Positions 9,941-18,225 of a DNA stretch of 31,759 nucleotides are shown here, in pieces. Position numbers and translations under genes: made by a program. The DNA is from Blastocladiella britannica (taxonomy: Eukaryota > Blastocladiomycota > Blastocladiomycetes > Blastocladiales > Blastocladiaceae). The stretch covers positions 24,358 to 56,116 of the forward strand of contig MU624564.1 in the NCBI GenBank assembly GCA_025349905.2, given 5' to 3'. Below the pieces are notes generated by a model. The model was not told the DNA's origin. It ran no database searches and saw nothing but the letters and a program-made list of their open reading frames with translations. Position 1 is the stretch's first letter; every line of letters starts with the position of its first letter.

Positions 9941-12900
9941 TCACGCCAGTACGCGCGGCTTGGTCGACTTTTTGATAGAAACCACCGTATCGCCCTCCTC
10001 GAACTCATCGAATCCGTCCATGCCCAGCCCGCACTCGTTGCCGTTGCCAATCTCATGGACCTCCTTCTTGAAATGGCGGATCATCTTGAGCTTGCCCGTC
10101 CACACGGGCTTGCCGCTGCGCATGATCTTGACTTCGTTGGCGCGGTGCAACGATCCTGACGTTACTTTACACCCGGCGACCTTGTCAGTGGACCCGCCCT
10201 TGCCGTTGAGCTCAAAAACTTGGGCCACGGTCGCATGCCCGACTTCCTCTTCGATCAGCTCAGGCGTAAGCAGCTTGCCCATTTCGGCCTTGAACGAGTC
10301 CAAGAGCCGGTAAATCACATTGTGCGACAGAACGGTCACACCGTGCCGCTTGGCCAGCGCAATCGCCTTCTTGTCGGGCTTGACATTGAACCCGAGCACG
10401 TACCCGACCGACCGCGGCTGTGTTGTTGCGGAAGTTGCGCCCGGTACCAACGACGTGGCGGCGTACGCGCGCTCAATGTCCGACTCGGTGACGGGCCCGA
10501 TCCCGGACGCCACCACCGAAATGGCCAGTTCCGGGTGCCCGACAGCGTGAAGGGCGTCGACCAGCGCCTCGGCCGACCCAGAGACATCGGCCTTGACAAA
10601 CAGCGACACGGGCAGCGCCCGTCCGTTTTCGCCGCCATGCTCACCTTCCGTGGCGGCATTGGCGGCGGCCGCGGCCGCGTAGCTGCGCTGGCTGCGCCGG
10701 GTGGTCTTGGCCACCTCGGCTGCGCGCCGCGACGCGTCCATGCGCGCGACATTGATGGTCTCGACGCTCTCAGCCTGGCGGGCGCGGTCAAGCGCGCGGG
10801 ACCGCGCGTCCACCGCCTTCTTGGCCGCGTCCTCGGACGGTACCTGCACCACACGCTCGCCCGCGGCCGGCAGATCTTTCCAGCCCAGAACCTCGACGGG
10901 CGTTGCCGGTGGGGCTACCGTCAGCGACTTGCCCTGGTCGTCGTTCATGCTGCGCACTTTACACCACGCGGTTCCCGCTACGACAATGTCGCCGGTACGC
11001 AGTGTCCCGTCCTTGATCAGAACCGTTGCAGTCGCTCCTTTGCCCTTTTTCACTTGCGACTCGAGCGTCACGCCGTCGGCAAATGATGTCGGGTCGGCGC
11101 GAATGTCTTGCAGCTCGGCCAACGTGAGAATGGATTCCTCGAGCACATCCAAGCCGGTTCCCTTTTTTTATACTTGTGTTAGCTCATATCGGGAGATGAA
11201 AACGAAGAAAATAGAAAAGCGCACCTTGAGTGCCGAGATCTCGACGCACATGGTATCCCCACCGAGGTCCTCGACGTGAATATCGTGCTCGAGGAGCTGG
11301 TTCTTGATGCGGTCCTTGTTAATGCCGTGCTTGTCGCACTTGTTGACGGCAACAATGATGGGCACCCCAGCAGCCTTGGCATGCCGGATGGCCTCCTTGG
11401 TCTGCGGCATCACGCCGTCGTCGGCCGCAACCACCAGCACCACAATATCCGTGACATTGGCGCCGCGAGCTCGCATCGTTTCAAACGCTGAGTGGCCGGG
11501 GGTGTCCAAGAAGGTGATTTTCCCACCCGGCAGTGTCACTTTAAATTTTGGACCATTAGCTCTTTCTTGTCGTTTTGCAAAGAGGAATTGCGTACTCTCG
11601 AATGCGCCAATGTGCTGGGTGATCCCGCCCGCCTCGCCAGCAGCCACCGCCGTCTTGCGGAGCGTGTCCAAGAGCGTGGTTTTGCCGTGATCCACATGGC
11701 CCATGATAGTGACGACGGGGGCGCGAAGTGGAAGCGCCGCGTACTCTTCGGGCGAGCGGTGGACGGTCGCGGGGACCCCGGAGCGGGCGCTGTCGGTGGA
11801 ATCGGTTCCGGCAGCCCTGAGCACGATCCGCGGCGCGACCTCGGCCGCAACGAGCGATGCGATTTCGGCATTCAAGACTGACCAAATACCCACGTAAGTT
11901 TAAAATGGATTGTGAGTGTGGAGGGAAAAAGCATACCATAGTCGGCCGTCACGGCGAAATCGAGGCCCAGCAGCGAGCGCGTCTGGCGCTGGAGTACCCC
12001 TATTTATATATATCGTAAAGTCAATCATCTCGTCGAAATGTAAAACAAAAGGTGGACCTACCAACAGGCACAACCAGCAATTGAGCAAGGTTAGCGACCG
12101 AGATGGCGTCTGGCAACACCACCTCCCTTGGCGGAGCACGGACCGGCTGCCGTTTCTTGCGCCTCACGATTGGCGCATTCCCGACAGGAATATCGGTCGA
12201 CGACGACGACAGCTCTTCTTCCAGCTCGAGCTCGTCGACGCTGGTCCCGCGGCGGCGGAAATCCATCACCATATCTTTCCCCACCGCCCGATGCGCATGC
12301 TTGGTGGGCTTTCCGGCAATCGCATCATCCTTGTCAGCAGCTCCTTCGTCGTCCATTGATTTGGTTTTGGCAGTGCCTGACGACGACGGCGTCGGTGTTG
12401 ATGACAGCGCCTGCTTACCAGCATGTTTGGCCTCGACGTGCTTTTGGTGGTGGTACGACTCGTGCGCGTGGTGGTGGTTCCTGCCCGCGCGCGATGGCTT
12501 GGCTAGCGTGTCGGGCTCGTCGGCGACAATGGCCAATTCGGATGGGTCCAGTGCGGCTAGTTCGTCCACTACCACTGAGGCCGGAGGAGTTGCGGTGGGA
12601 GTCCGTGGAGCATTCATTGGCGCACGCGTATATGCACCGCCAGACATGGGTGGACCTGGTGGGCGATCACTACCACGCTGCTGTTGATGCTGGTAAGAAG
12701 AAGGGAACCGTTCACCTCGCTGCTGCTGCTGGGAGGAAGGGAACCGATCGCGCGGCGGCCCAGAGCTCCAGTCACTCTTGCCGCTAGCGCGTGGAAGCTG
12801 TGGCGCAAACGAGCGAGGCGGGCGCGGCGCAAATGCCGGTGCCTGCTGCTGCTGCTGGTCTCGCTGTGGCTGTCGCATTGGAGCCCAGTCGCCGCCGGTA

Positions 12901-13196
12901 CCGCGGCTGTTGTAGTTATCGTTGAAATGGCTGGGCCGGCGCGGCGGCGGCGGCGGACGTGCGTTTCCAGGACCATCGCGTTGTTGTGGAGGAGATGACG
13001 ACGACGCGTCTTTTGGTGATTGCCAGGCGGTGCGTGGTGGGCGGTCGCGTTGTGGTGTTGCGGACGATGACGCGGTGCTCTTTTTGTCCAGGCTGGCCCA
13101 GTAGTCGTTCGAGTAGGCGGCGACGCGTACTGCTGTTGTTGCATGGACCACAACGGCGAGGCGGGCGCGTGCCCTGAGTGCGGCCAAGGTTAGCAT
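9941..13196 (-). CDS. MTIF2: Mitochondrial translation initiation factor IF-2, 5 exons
   Basis: A GTPase that brings fMet-tRNA to the mitochondrial small ribosomal subunit. Exons (minus): 13196-12062, 11999-11937, 11877-11596, 11538-11225, 11161-9941, giving 1004 residues. An N-terminal Arg/Ala-rich presequence ([19 protein letters not shown]) suits mitochondrial import. Residues ~35-340 are a low-complexity Gln/Pro/Arg/Ser-rich region. An IF2_N-like segment ([15 protein letters not shown]) follows at ~360. G domain: GHVDHGKT (459-466), FLDTPGH (503-509), NKCDK (559-563), ISALK. The C-terminal half has the IF-2 domains II-IV ([63 protein letters not shown]). The intron 11539-11595 is 57 nt with no in-frame stop, so retention would insert residues just before the DTPGH strand. 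The N-terminal low-complexity block makes the protein longer than yeast or human homologues. Confidence 0.93.
12655..12760 (-). repeat. MTIF2: Short imperfect Gln/Arg-rich tandem repeat in the IF-2 N-terminal region
   Basis: Two adjacent protein-level repeats, [12 protein letters not shown] and [13 protein letters not shown], are encoded by CAG/CAA-rich DNA. Similar Gln runs occur nearby (around 12840-12860). Such runs are length-variable in many genomes. Confidence 0.6.
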
Positions 13197-13541
13197 ATTC
13201 TTTTATTTTGACTTGGTTGCAGTCATAACCGATCTGCCCCGACGAGCTGAATATATTTTGTAAATGACATAAATTTCGTGGGCCGTGATCGGTTGCCACT
13301 ATTTCTTGGATCGAAACCCGCGCTTCACAAAAGGGGAATCGCGCGCGCGGTGTTGTAACCACGTCGGTCTAGAGCACAAGGGGTGCTCTAGGTCATCGCT
13401 CCACCGGCACGACAACTAGTTCGGACACGCGTCGATAAATAGTCGCACGCAATGTACAAGGTCAAAGAATTTCCCGCATGATACGGTCGTCAACTCTCCC
13501 AAATCCCGCACACATTTCATAAATAAAATAAAACCATAGCC
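13197..13541. promoter_or_regulatory. Divergent promoter region between IF-2 and the Pho13-like gene
   Basis: A 345-bp spacer between two start codons with no convincing coding potential. It contains a GCGCGCGCGG run (13351-13360), a perfect 9-bp inverted repeat (13369-13391) and an A/T-rich stretch immediately before the Pho13-like ATG. No tRNA structure was found. Confidence 0.55.
13369..13391. repeat. Perfect 9-bp inverted repeat with 5-nt loop
   Basis: CTAGAGCAC, then AAGGG, then GTGCTCTAG, in the middle of the divergent spacer. It could be a palindromic protein-binding site. It is too short for a hairpin RNA gene, and no flanking elements support one. Confidence 0.6.
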
Positions 13542-14622
13542 ATGCACCGCCTGAGCACCGCCGACGACCTGCGCGCGTTCGCAGCCGACATTGACACGTT
13601 CTTGCTGGACATGGACGGCGTCTTGTGGCAGGGAGCGCGCCTGATTCCTGGCGTCGACCTTGCTTTGGCGCGTCTGCGTGCCCTCGGCAAGCGCCTCATC
13701 TTTGTCACCAACAACTCGTCCAAGTCGCGCGCATCGTACATCACCAAATTCGCGTCGCTGGGCCTGCATGGCGCAACCGAGGACGAGATCTTTGGCAGCG
13801 CCTACGCGGCAGCATGCTACCTGACCACCTTGGATTTCCCCAAGGACAAGTATGTTTACTTGCTGGGCCAGGACGGGCTCGAGTCCGAGCTCAAGCAGCA
13901 GGGGTTCCTCATCTGTGGTGGACTTGTTCGTTGTGGCACTTCACTCCTTTTCTTCCATGCGCTGACCAACAAAAAACCATATCCAACCAACAGGCCGATA
14001 AGGACCTCAAGATCGAGGCCATGGAACATCTCGCAGAAACGATTCATCCGGATCCCAAGGTATATATATATATATATATATCCCTTTTGGGAAGTGGAGC
14101 AACTGACAAAAGAAAATAACGAACAGGTTGGAGCAGTGCTGACGGGCTTTGACGGCCACTTGAACTACGCCAAGCTGGCCAAGGCCCACACGTACCTGAT
14201 GGACCCCAATGTCCTGTTCCTGTCCACCAACGCCGACTCGACGTTCCCCGTGGGCGGCCGCACCTTCCCCGGATCCGGGTCGCTATTCCAGCCCCTGATT
14301 TACTCCACCGGCCGCCACCCGACGGTGCTGGGCAAGCCGCACGCCACCATGCTCGACGTGATTCTCAAGAAGCACCACCTGGATCCTACGCGCACTTGCA
14401 TGGTGGGTGACCGTCTGGACACGGATATTGCATTTGGCATCAATGGCGGAACCAAGACGCTTCTCGTCCTCACTGGTACCATTCCTTTTCTTTGTTAAAA
14501 AAAAGCATTGACTCATCAGTAATGAAACAGGTGTCACCAAGGAAGAGACCCTTCTGGCACACGACTTGGCCATCAAACCGCACTTTGTCGTGTCGGATCT
14601 CGGCCAGTTCCAGTACCTCTGA
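13542..14622 (+). CDS. PHO13: HAD-family phosphatase, 4-nitrophenylphosphatase/phosphoglycolate phosphatase (Pho13-like), 4 exons
   Basis: A cytosolic phosphatase that removes 2-phosphoglycolate and related metabolic by-products in yeast and animals. Exons: 13542-13925, 13994-14059, 14127-14475, 14531-14622, giving 296 residues, the usual size. HAD motif I is LLDMDGVLWQG with the nucleophile Asp and general acid Asp. Motif II is FVTNNSSKSR, the motif III Lys is in VLGKPHATML, and motif IV is MVGDRLDTDI. The C2-cap region includes LTGFDGHLNYAKL and FLSTNADSTFP. Exon 2 is only 66 nt. The second intron starts directly with a (TA)10 run. Confidence 0.92.
14061..14080 (+). repeat. (TA)10 microsatellite abutting a 5' splice site
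   Basis: Ten TA units begin at the T of the donor GT of the second intron (14060-14126) of the Pho13-like gene. The repeat therefore forms donor positions +2 onward (GTATAT). Confidence 0.9.
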
Positions 14623-14634
14623 TGATGTGACTCT

Positions 14635-14644
14635 TTTATTTATT
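14635..14644 (-). terminator. Overlapping poly(A) signals for the unknown gene at 14709-15872
   Basis: Two overlapping TTTATT (AATAAA on the minus strand) lie ~65-75 bp beyond the minus-strand stop, in the 86-bp convergent spacer with the Pho13-like gene. They are only 12 bp past that gene's stop. Confidence 0.45.
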
Positions 14645-14708
14645 ATATAGCTCTCGTACTTGCGACTCCTTTTTTTCTCGCGCCGTCGTCAAGCAAACCC
14701 TTCATAGA

Positions 14709-15872
14709 TCAATACGTCAACCACGGCCCAATCTTGGTCATGGCGCGACGACCACTCCGGTCTCGCCGCGCCTCATCGGCAGCAATCGCATCGGCCCGGA
14801 GCACTGCCACCTCGGTAGTGGTACGCCCGATCGGTCCCAGCACTCGCGCCCGCGACTTGGCCTCCATTTCGCGCTGCAAGCGCATGGCGCGGGCCGGATC
14901 GTGTTCAATGGTCACCCACCCGATCTTGGTGGTGGACCGGGGCCGCGACGCCTCGGTTTCTTCGAGCATCAGCTGGTTAGCCCGATCCACCGCGTTAACG
15001 GTGGTCACGGGCTCTGCGCGACCTGCAACTGGCGCTTGGCGACCGCGCGGCGCAATGTAGCGCTGGGAAGAAATGCCAGAGGTGGTTCCTCGCGTAGGTG
15101 AAACCACGCTGCCTGTGGCGACGGCGGTCGCAGGAAGCCGCGCAGGCGGCGAGGCGACTGGGTGCGGGCGGCGCGGGGCAGGGCCTGCGATTGCGGACGC
15201 ATCATGCACAACGCTGACTGGAGTTGCGGGGACTGGCACTGCTCCAGGAGCGGCGTGGGCGAGACCACTCGTGTACGGAATGCTCTGCTTGCGGTTCAGG
15301 TGGATCGAGCGGTCGGGGGTAACTGCTTGGTCAATGGGCGTGCCGGCAGCAAGCGTGCCTCCACCCGTGCGAGCCGGCGTAAAAGTGACGGGTCGGACGC
15401 GTGTGGTGATTACGCTCGATTCGCGGCCAGAGACGGGGGCAGCGGCGGCAGTTGTGGTGGAGGTGGTCCGGGTACCATGTCTCGCATTCCAGTCCTCCAG
15501 GTACTGCGAATAGGCTCGATCGGCGTACCACGAGCGCCGGTAGGCCGAGTAGCCGTTGTTGTTGTTCGTGGTGGTATCGCGCCGGTCGAGTGAGACGGCG
15601 CGTGCAGCAGAAGGAGAAGGAACGCCACCAGCTTCGGCGAGGGGGATCACGCGGCCGAGCTCGTCGGTGGTGTACGGGAACTCCCCGCGCGCAGCACTGC
15701 GGCGGTACCCGCGCTCGTGGGACCGCAGTTCCGGGCCAACGTCGTGGTGCTTGGTGTCTCGCAGGGAGCGGTGACGGTGGCCTCCGCCCGCATAGTCGTA
15801 GCTCGGGTCAATGACTCCGGATCGGCGAATGGGGTCGGTTGCCGTGCGTCGGAGTGCCGGGGATGCGATCAT
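14709..15872 (-). CDS. Unrecognised Arg/Thr/Ala-rich protein, mostly disordered, intronless
   Basis: I do not recognise this protein. The open frame extends to 16046, but I prefer the ATG at 15872 (MIASPALRRTATDP, 387 residues). The extra 58 residues would reach to 14 bp from the divergent homoserine dehydrogenase ATG and are compositionally different. Visible features: an N-terminal segment with YDYAGGGHRHRSLRD, a conserved-looking short block YRRSWYADRAYSQYLEDWN, a long Pro/Ala/Thr/Val linker, and a charged C-terminal block (KIGWVTIEHDPARAMRLQRE... AMTKIGPWLTY) that is probably helical. The tryptophan-containing ends suggest short binding motifs flanking a flexible middle. No signal peptide, membrane segment or enzyme motif is seen. 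Codon use resembles its neighbours. Confidence 0.6.
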   Translation of the reverse strand: MIASPALRRTATDPIRRSGVIDPSYDYAGGGHRHRSLRDTKHHDVGPELRSHERGYRRSAARGEFPYTTDELGRVIPLAEAGGVPSPSAARAVSLDRRDTTTNNNNGYSAYRRSWYADRAYSQYLEDWNARHGTRTTSTTTAAAAPVSGRESSVITTRVRPVTFTPARTGGGTLAAGTPIDQAVTPDRSIHLNRKQSIPYTSGLAHAAPGAVPVPATPVSVVHDASAIAGPAPRRPHPVASPPARLPATAVATGSVVSPTRGTTSGISSQRYIAPRGRQAPVAGRAEPVTTVNAVDRANQLMLEETEASRPRSTTKIGWVTIEHDPARAMRLQREMEAKSRARVLGPIGRTTTEVAVLRADAIAADEARRDRSGRRAMTKIGPWLTY

Positions 15873-16059
15873 TTTTCTTTGCTTGGTTTCGGTTGGGTGG
15901 ATGGAAAGGGAAGGAGCCCCGTCCTTTCTATGCTTTGGTCGACCTTGTCCACTGCTGAGACCCTCACCTCCGAGCAGATCGTGCGAGTGAGACTGGTCGA
16001 CAAGCTCAAATGAATGACGCCATTCTTTTTCAGACTCGCCAACCAAAAACCATTAAAAA
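15873..16059. promoter_or_regulatory. Divergent promoter region, unknown gene / homoserine dehydrogenase
   Basis: A 187-bp spacer if the downstream ATG is used for the minus-strand gene. It is open in that gene's frame, so part of it could instead be coding. No clear regulatory motif was seen. Confidence 0.4.
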
Positions 16060-17277
16060 ATGACCCCCGCCGTCGTCGCCCTGATCGGCCCCGGTCTCGT
16101 CGGCTCTGCCGTCCTGGGCCAACTTGCTGCCCCGGCCCTCTCACCCTTGTTCCGTGTGGTCGCCGTCGCGTCCTCGCGCCACGCCGTCCTGGTCAGCAGC
16201 CCGACTGACAGCGCCGCCCTGGCCGCGCGCGATTTCACCACGGCCCCGCTGGCGACCCACCCAAGTGCGCGCCCCTTAACTTCGCTGGTGGATGTGGTGG
16301 CGCACCTGCAGGCTACCGCTTCGGCTGCTGGCGGCGTGCCCGCGATCGTGGTCGACTGCACCGCACACGACGGCGTGGCGGCGCACTACGCGGCGTGGCT
16401 GGCGGCTGGTACCCACATTGTGACCCCCAACAAGCGCGGGTTTGCTGGCGATGTTAGCCAGTACGCTGCGATCAAGGCCGCGGCACGGATCCCGACGGGC
16501 ACCTCGAACAGCCCCACCGCGGGCTTGCTGTTCCACGAGTCGACGGTCGGCGCGGGCCTGCCGTTGCTCTCGACCATTGCAGATTTGGTGGACACGGGCG
16601 ACCAGATCACCAGCATCGAGGGCGTGTTCTCGGGCACCCTCTCGTACCTGTTCAATGAGTTTTCGACCGCGGCGCTGGCTGCCCCGAGCGAGCCGTTCTC
16701 GTCGATCGTGACCAAGGCCAAGGCCCTGGGCTATACTGTACGTACTTTTTTTTTGTGGTATTTCTTAAGAAGCTCATCAGTCGAATGCGTGTAGGAACCC
16801 GACCCGCGCGACGATCTCAACGGCATGGATGTGGCCCGCAAGGTGGTGATCCTTGCCCGGGCCGCGGGATTGTCCCTGTCTCTCCAGGATGTGCGCGTGC
16901 ACAACATTGTCCCTTCCGCACTCCGCGATGTCCCCGACGCGTCAGCGTTCTTGGCGGGCCTGCCCGCGTACGATGCCGAGATGGCCGCACTCCACACGTC
17001 GGCGCACGCATCGGGAGCAGTGCTGCGGTACGTTGGGTCCGTGGACGTGACCACCGGCACTGCAAAAGTGGACCTAGTGCCGTGCCAGGGCGGCCACCCG
17101 CTGGCAGGGCTTCGCGGCGCCGATAACCTGGTGCTGATCAAGTCCAAGCGGTTTGCACGCGGACTGGTGATTCAGGGTGCGGGTGCCGGCGACGATGTGA
17201 CGGCGTTTGGCGTGACTAGCGATTTGCTCAAGGTGGTTCGGACCGCGAGCTACGTGCCGCCGGCTCTTGGTCAATAA
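16060..17277 (+). CDS. HOM6: Homoserine dehydrogenase, 2 exons
   Basis: Reduces aspartate semialdehyde to homoserine with NAD(P)H, in the aspartate pathway to threonine and methionine. Exons 16060-16737 and 16795-17277 give 386 residues, the size of fungal Hom6 (monofunctional, no aspartokinase or ACT domain). Motifs: nucleotide-binding VALIGPGLVGSAV, IVTPNKRGF, catalytic-domain IEGVFSGTLSYLFNEF, and EPDPRDDLNGMDVARKVVIL with the catalytic Lys region, rebuilt across the splice. The stop lies inside an AATAAA hexamer (17273-17278). The enzyme is absent from animals, which supports a fungal or other prototrophic host. Confidence 0.95.
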
Positions 17278-17278
17278 A
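17273..17278 (+). terminator. Poly(A) hexamer overlapping the homoserine dehydrogenase stop codon
   Basis: AATAAA includes the TAA stop at 17275-17277. SOD2 starts 79 bp further on, so termination must occur very close to the stop. Confidence 0.5.
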
Positions 17279-17356
17279 TGCGTCGTCTATTTGGCAGGAC
17301 CTTGGCTGATTCATCCCTTCCGATTTTTTTTTTTGAATCAACAAAAAACGACCAAG

Positions 17357-18171
17357 ATGCTCGCAACCACCACTACCGCCGCCCGCACCGCCGCCCTCCG
17401 CGCCGTCTCGTCGGTGGCTGCCCGTGCCAAGCACACGCTGCCCGATCTGCGTGCGTCCGCACCAACTCTCATCCAAATATAAGAACGATAACTCAATCAA
17501 TTTATTCAAAACAGCGTACGACTACAGCGCCCTGGAGCCCGTGGTGTCGGCGGAAATCATGCGCCTGCACCACACCAAGCACCACCAGACCTACGTGACC
17601 AACCTCAACGTGTTTGAGGAGAAGCTCGATGCGGCCATGGCCAAGCGCGATGTCGGGGCCCAGATTGCGCTGCAGGGCGCCCTCAAGTTCAACGGCGGCG
17701 GGCACATCAACCACTCGATCTTCTGGACCAACCTGTGTGCGCCCAAAGAGTTTGACTTGCCGCAGGGCGACTTGCTCACGGCCATCAACCGCGATTTCGG
17801 GTCGCTCGAGAAGATGGTCGCCAAGTTCAACGCGCAGACCGTTGCCGTGCAAGGGTCCGGATGGGGATGGATCGGGTACAACAAGGAGCAGAACAAGCTG
17901 GCGATCGCCACCACCCCGAACCAGGATCCGCTGGCGCCGACCACCGGGCTCGTGCCGATCCTCGGCGTGGACGTGTGGGAGCACGCCTACTGTATGTTAT
18001 CGTCTTCTTCCCTTTGTATTCCCTTTCGTTAGTGACTGGTGGCCTTAATACTGCAAAATGTTCGTAGACCTGGACTACAAGAACGCCCGCCCGGATTACC
18101 TCAAGGCTATTTGGGGGATCGTCAACTGGAAGAACGTTGGCGAGCGTCTTGCTGCTGCTTCCAAGCAGTAA
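17357..18171 (+). CDS. SOD2: Mitochondrial manganese superoxide dismutase, 3 exons
   Basis: Converts superoxide to hydrogen peroxide in the mitochondrial matrix. Exons: 17357-17450, 17515-17991, 18068-18171, giving 224 residues. The N-terminal ~28 residues ([19 protein letters not shown]...) are a mitochondrial presequence. The mature enzyme begins [16 protein letters not shown], joined over intron 1. Metal ligands are visible: His in [13 protein letters not shown], His in [11 protein letters not shown], and Asp and His in [29 protein letters not shown] and [11 protein letters not shown] are also family marks. The Gly/Gln pattern suits the Mn/Fe family, and Mn is inferred from the mitochondrial type. 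Confidence 0.96.
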
Positions 18172-18225
18172 AGAGTCTATTTTCCTCTTTTAAGAGAAGG
18201 AGCAGAATGTATTCATTTTTTTTTG

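Noticed and set aside
13360..13440. tRNA-like or hairpin RNA gene at the palindrome
   Set aside because: The 9-bp stem stands alone. No A-box or B-box promoter and no acceptor stem or cloverleaf could be built around it.
15873..16046. Upstream 58 residues of the unknown gene at 14709-15872
   Set aside because: The frame is open, but it would leave only 14 bp to the divergent homoserine dehydrogenase start. A downstream ATG is more plausible, though this is not proven.
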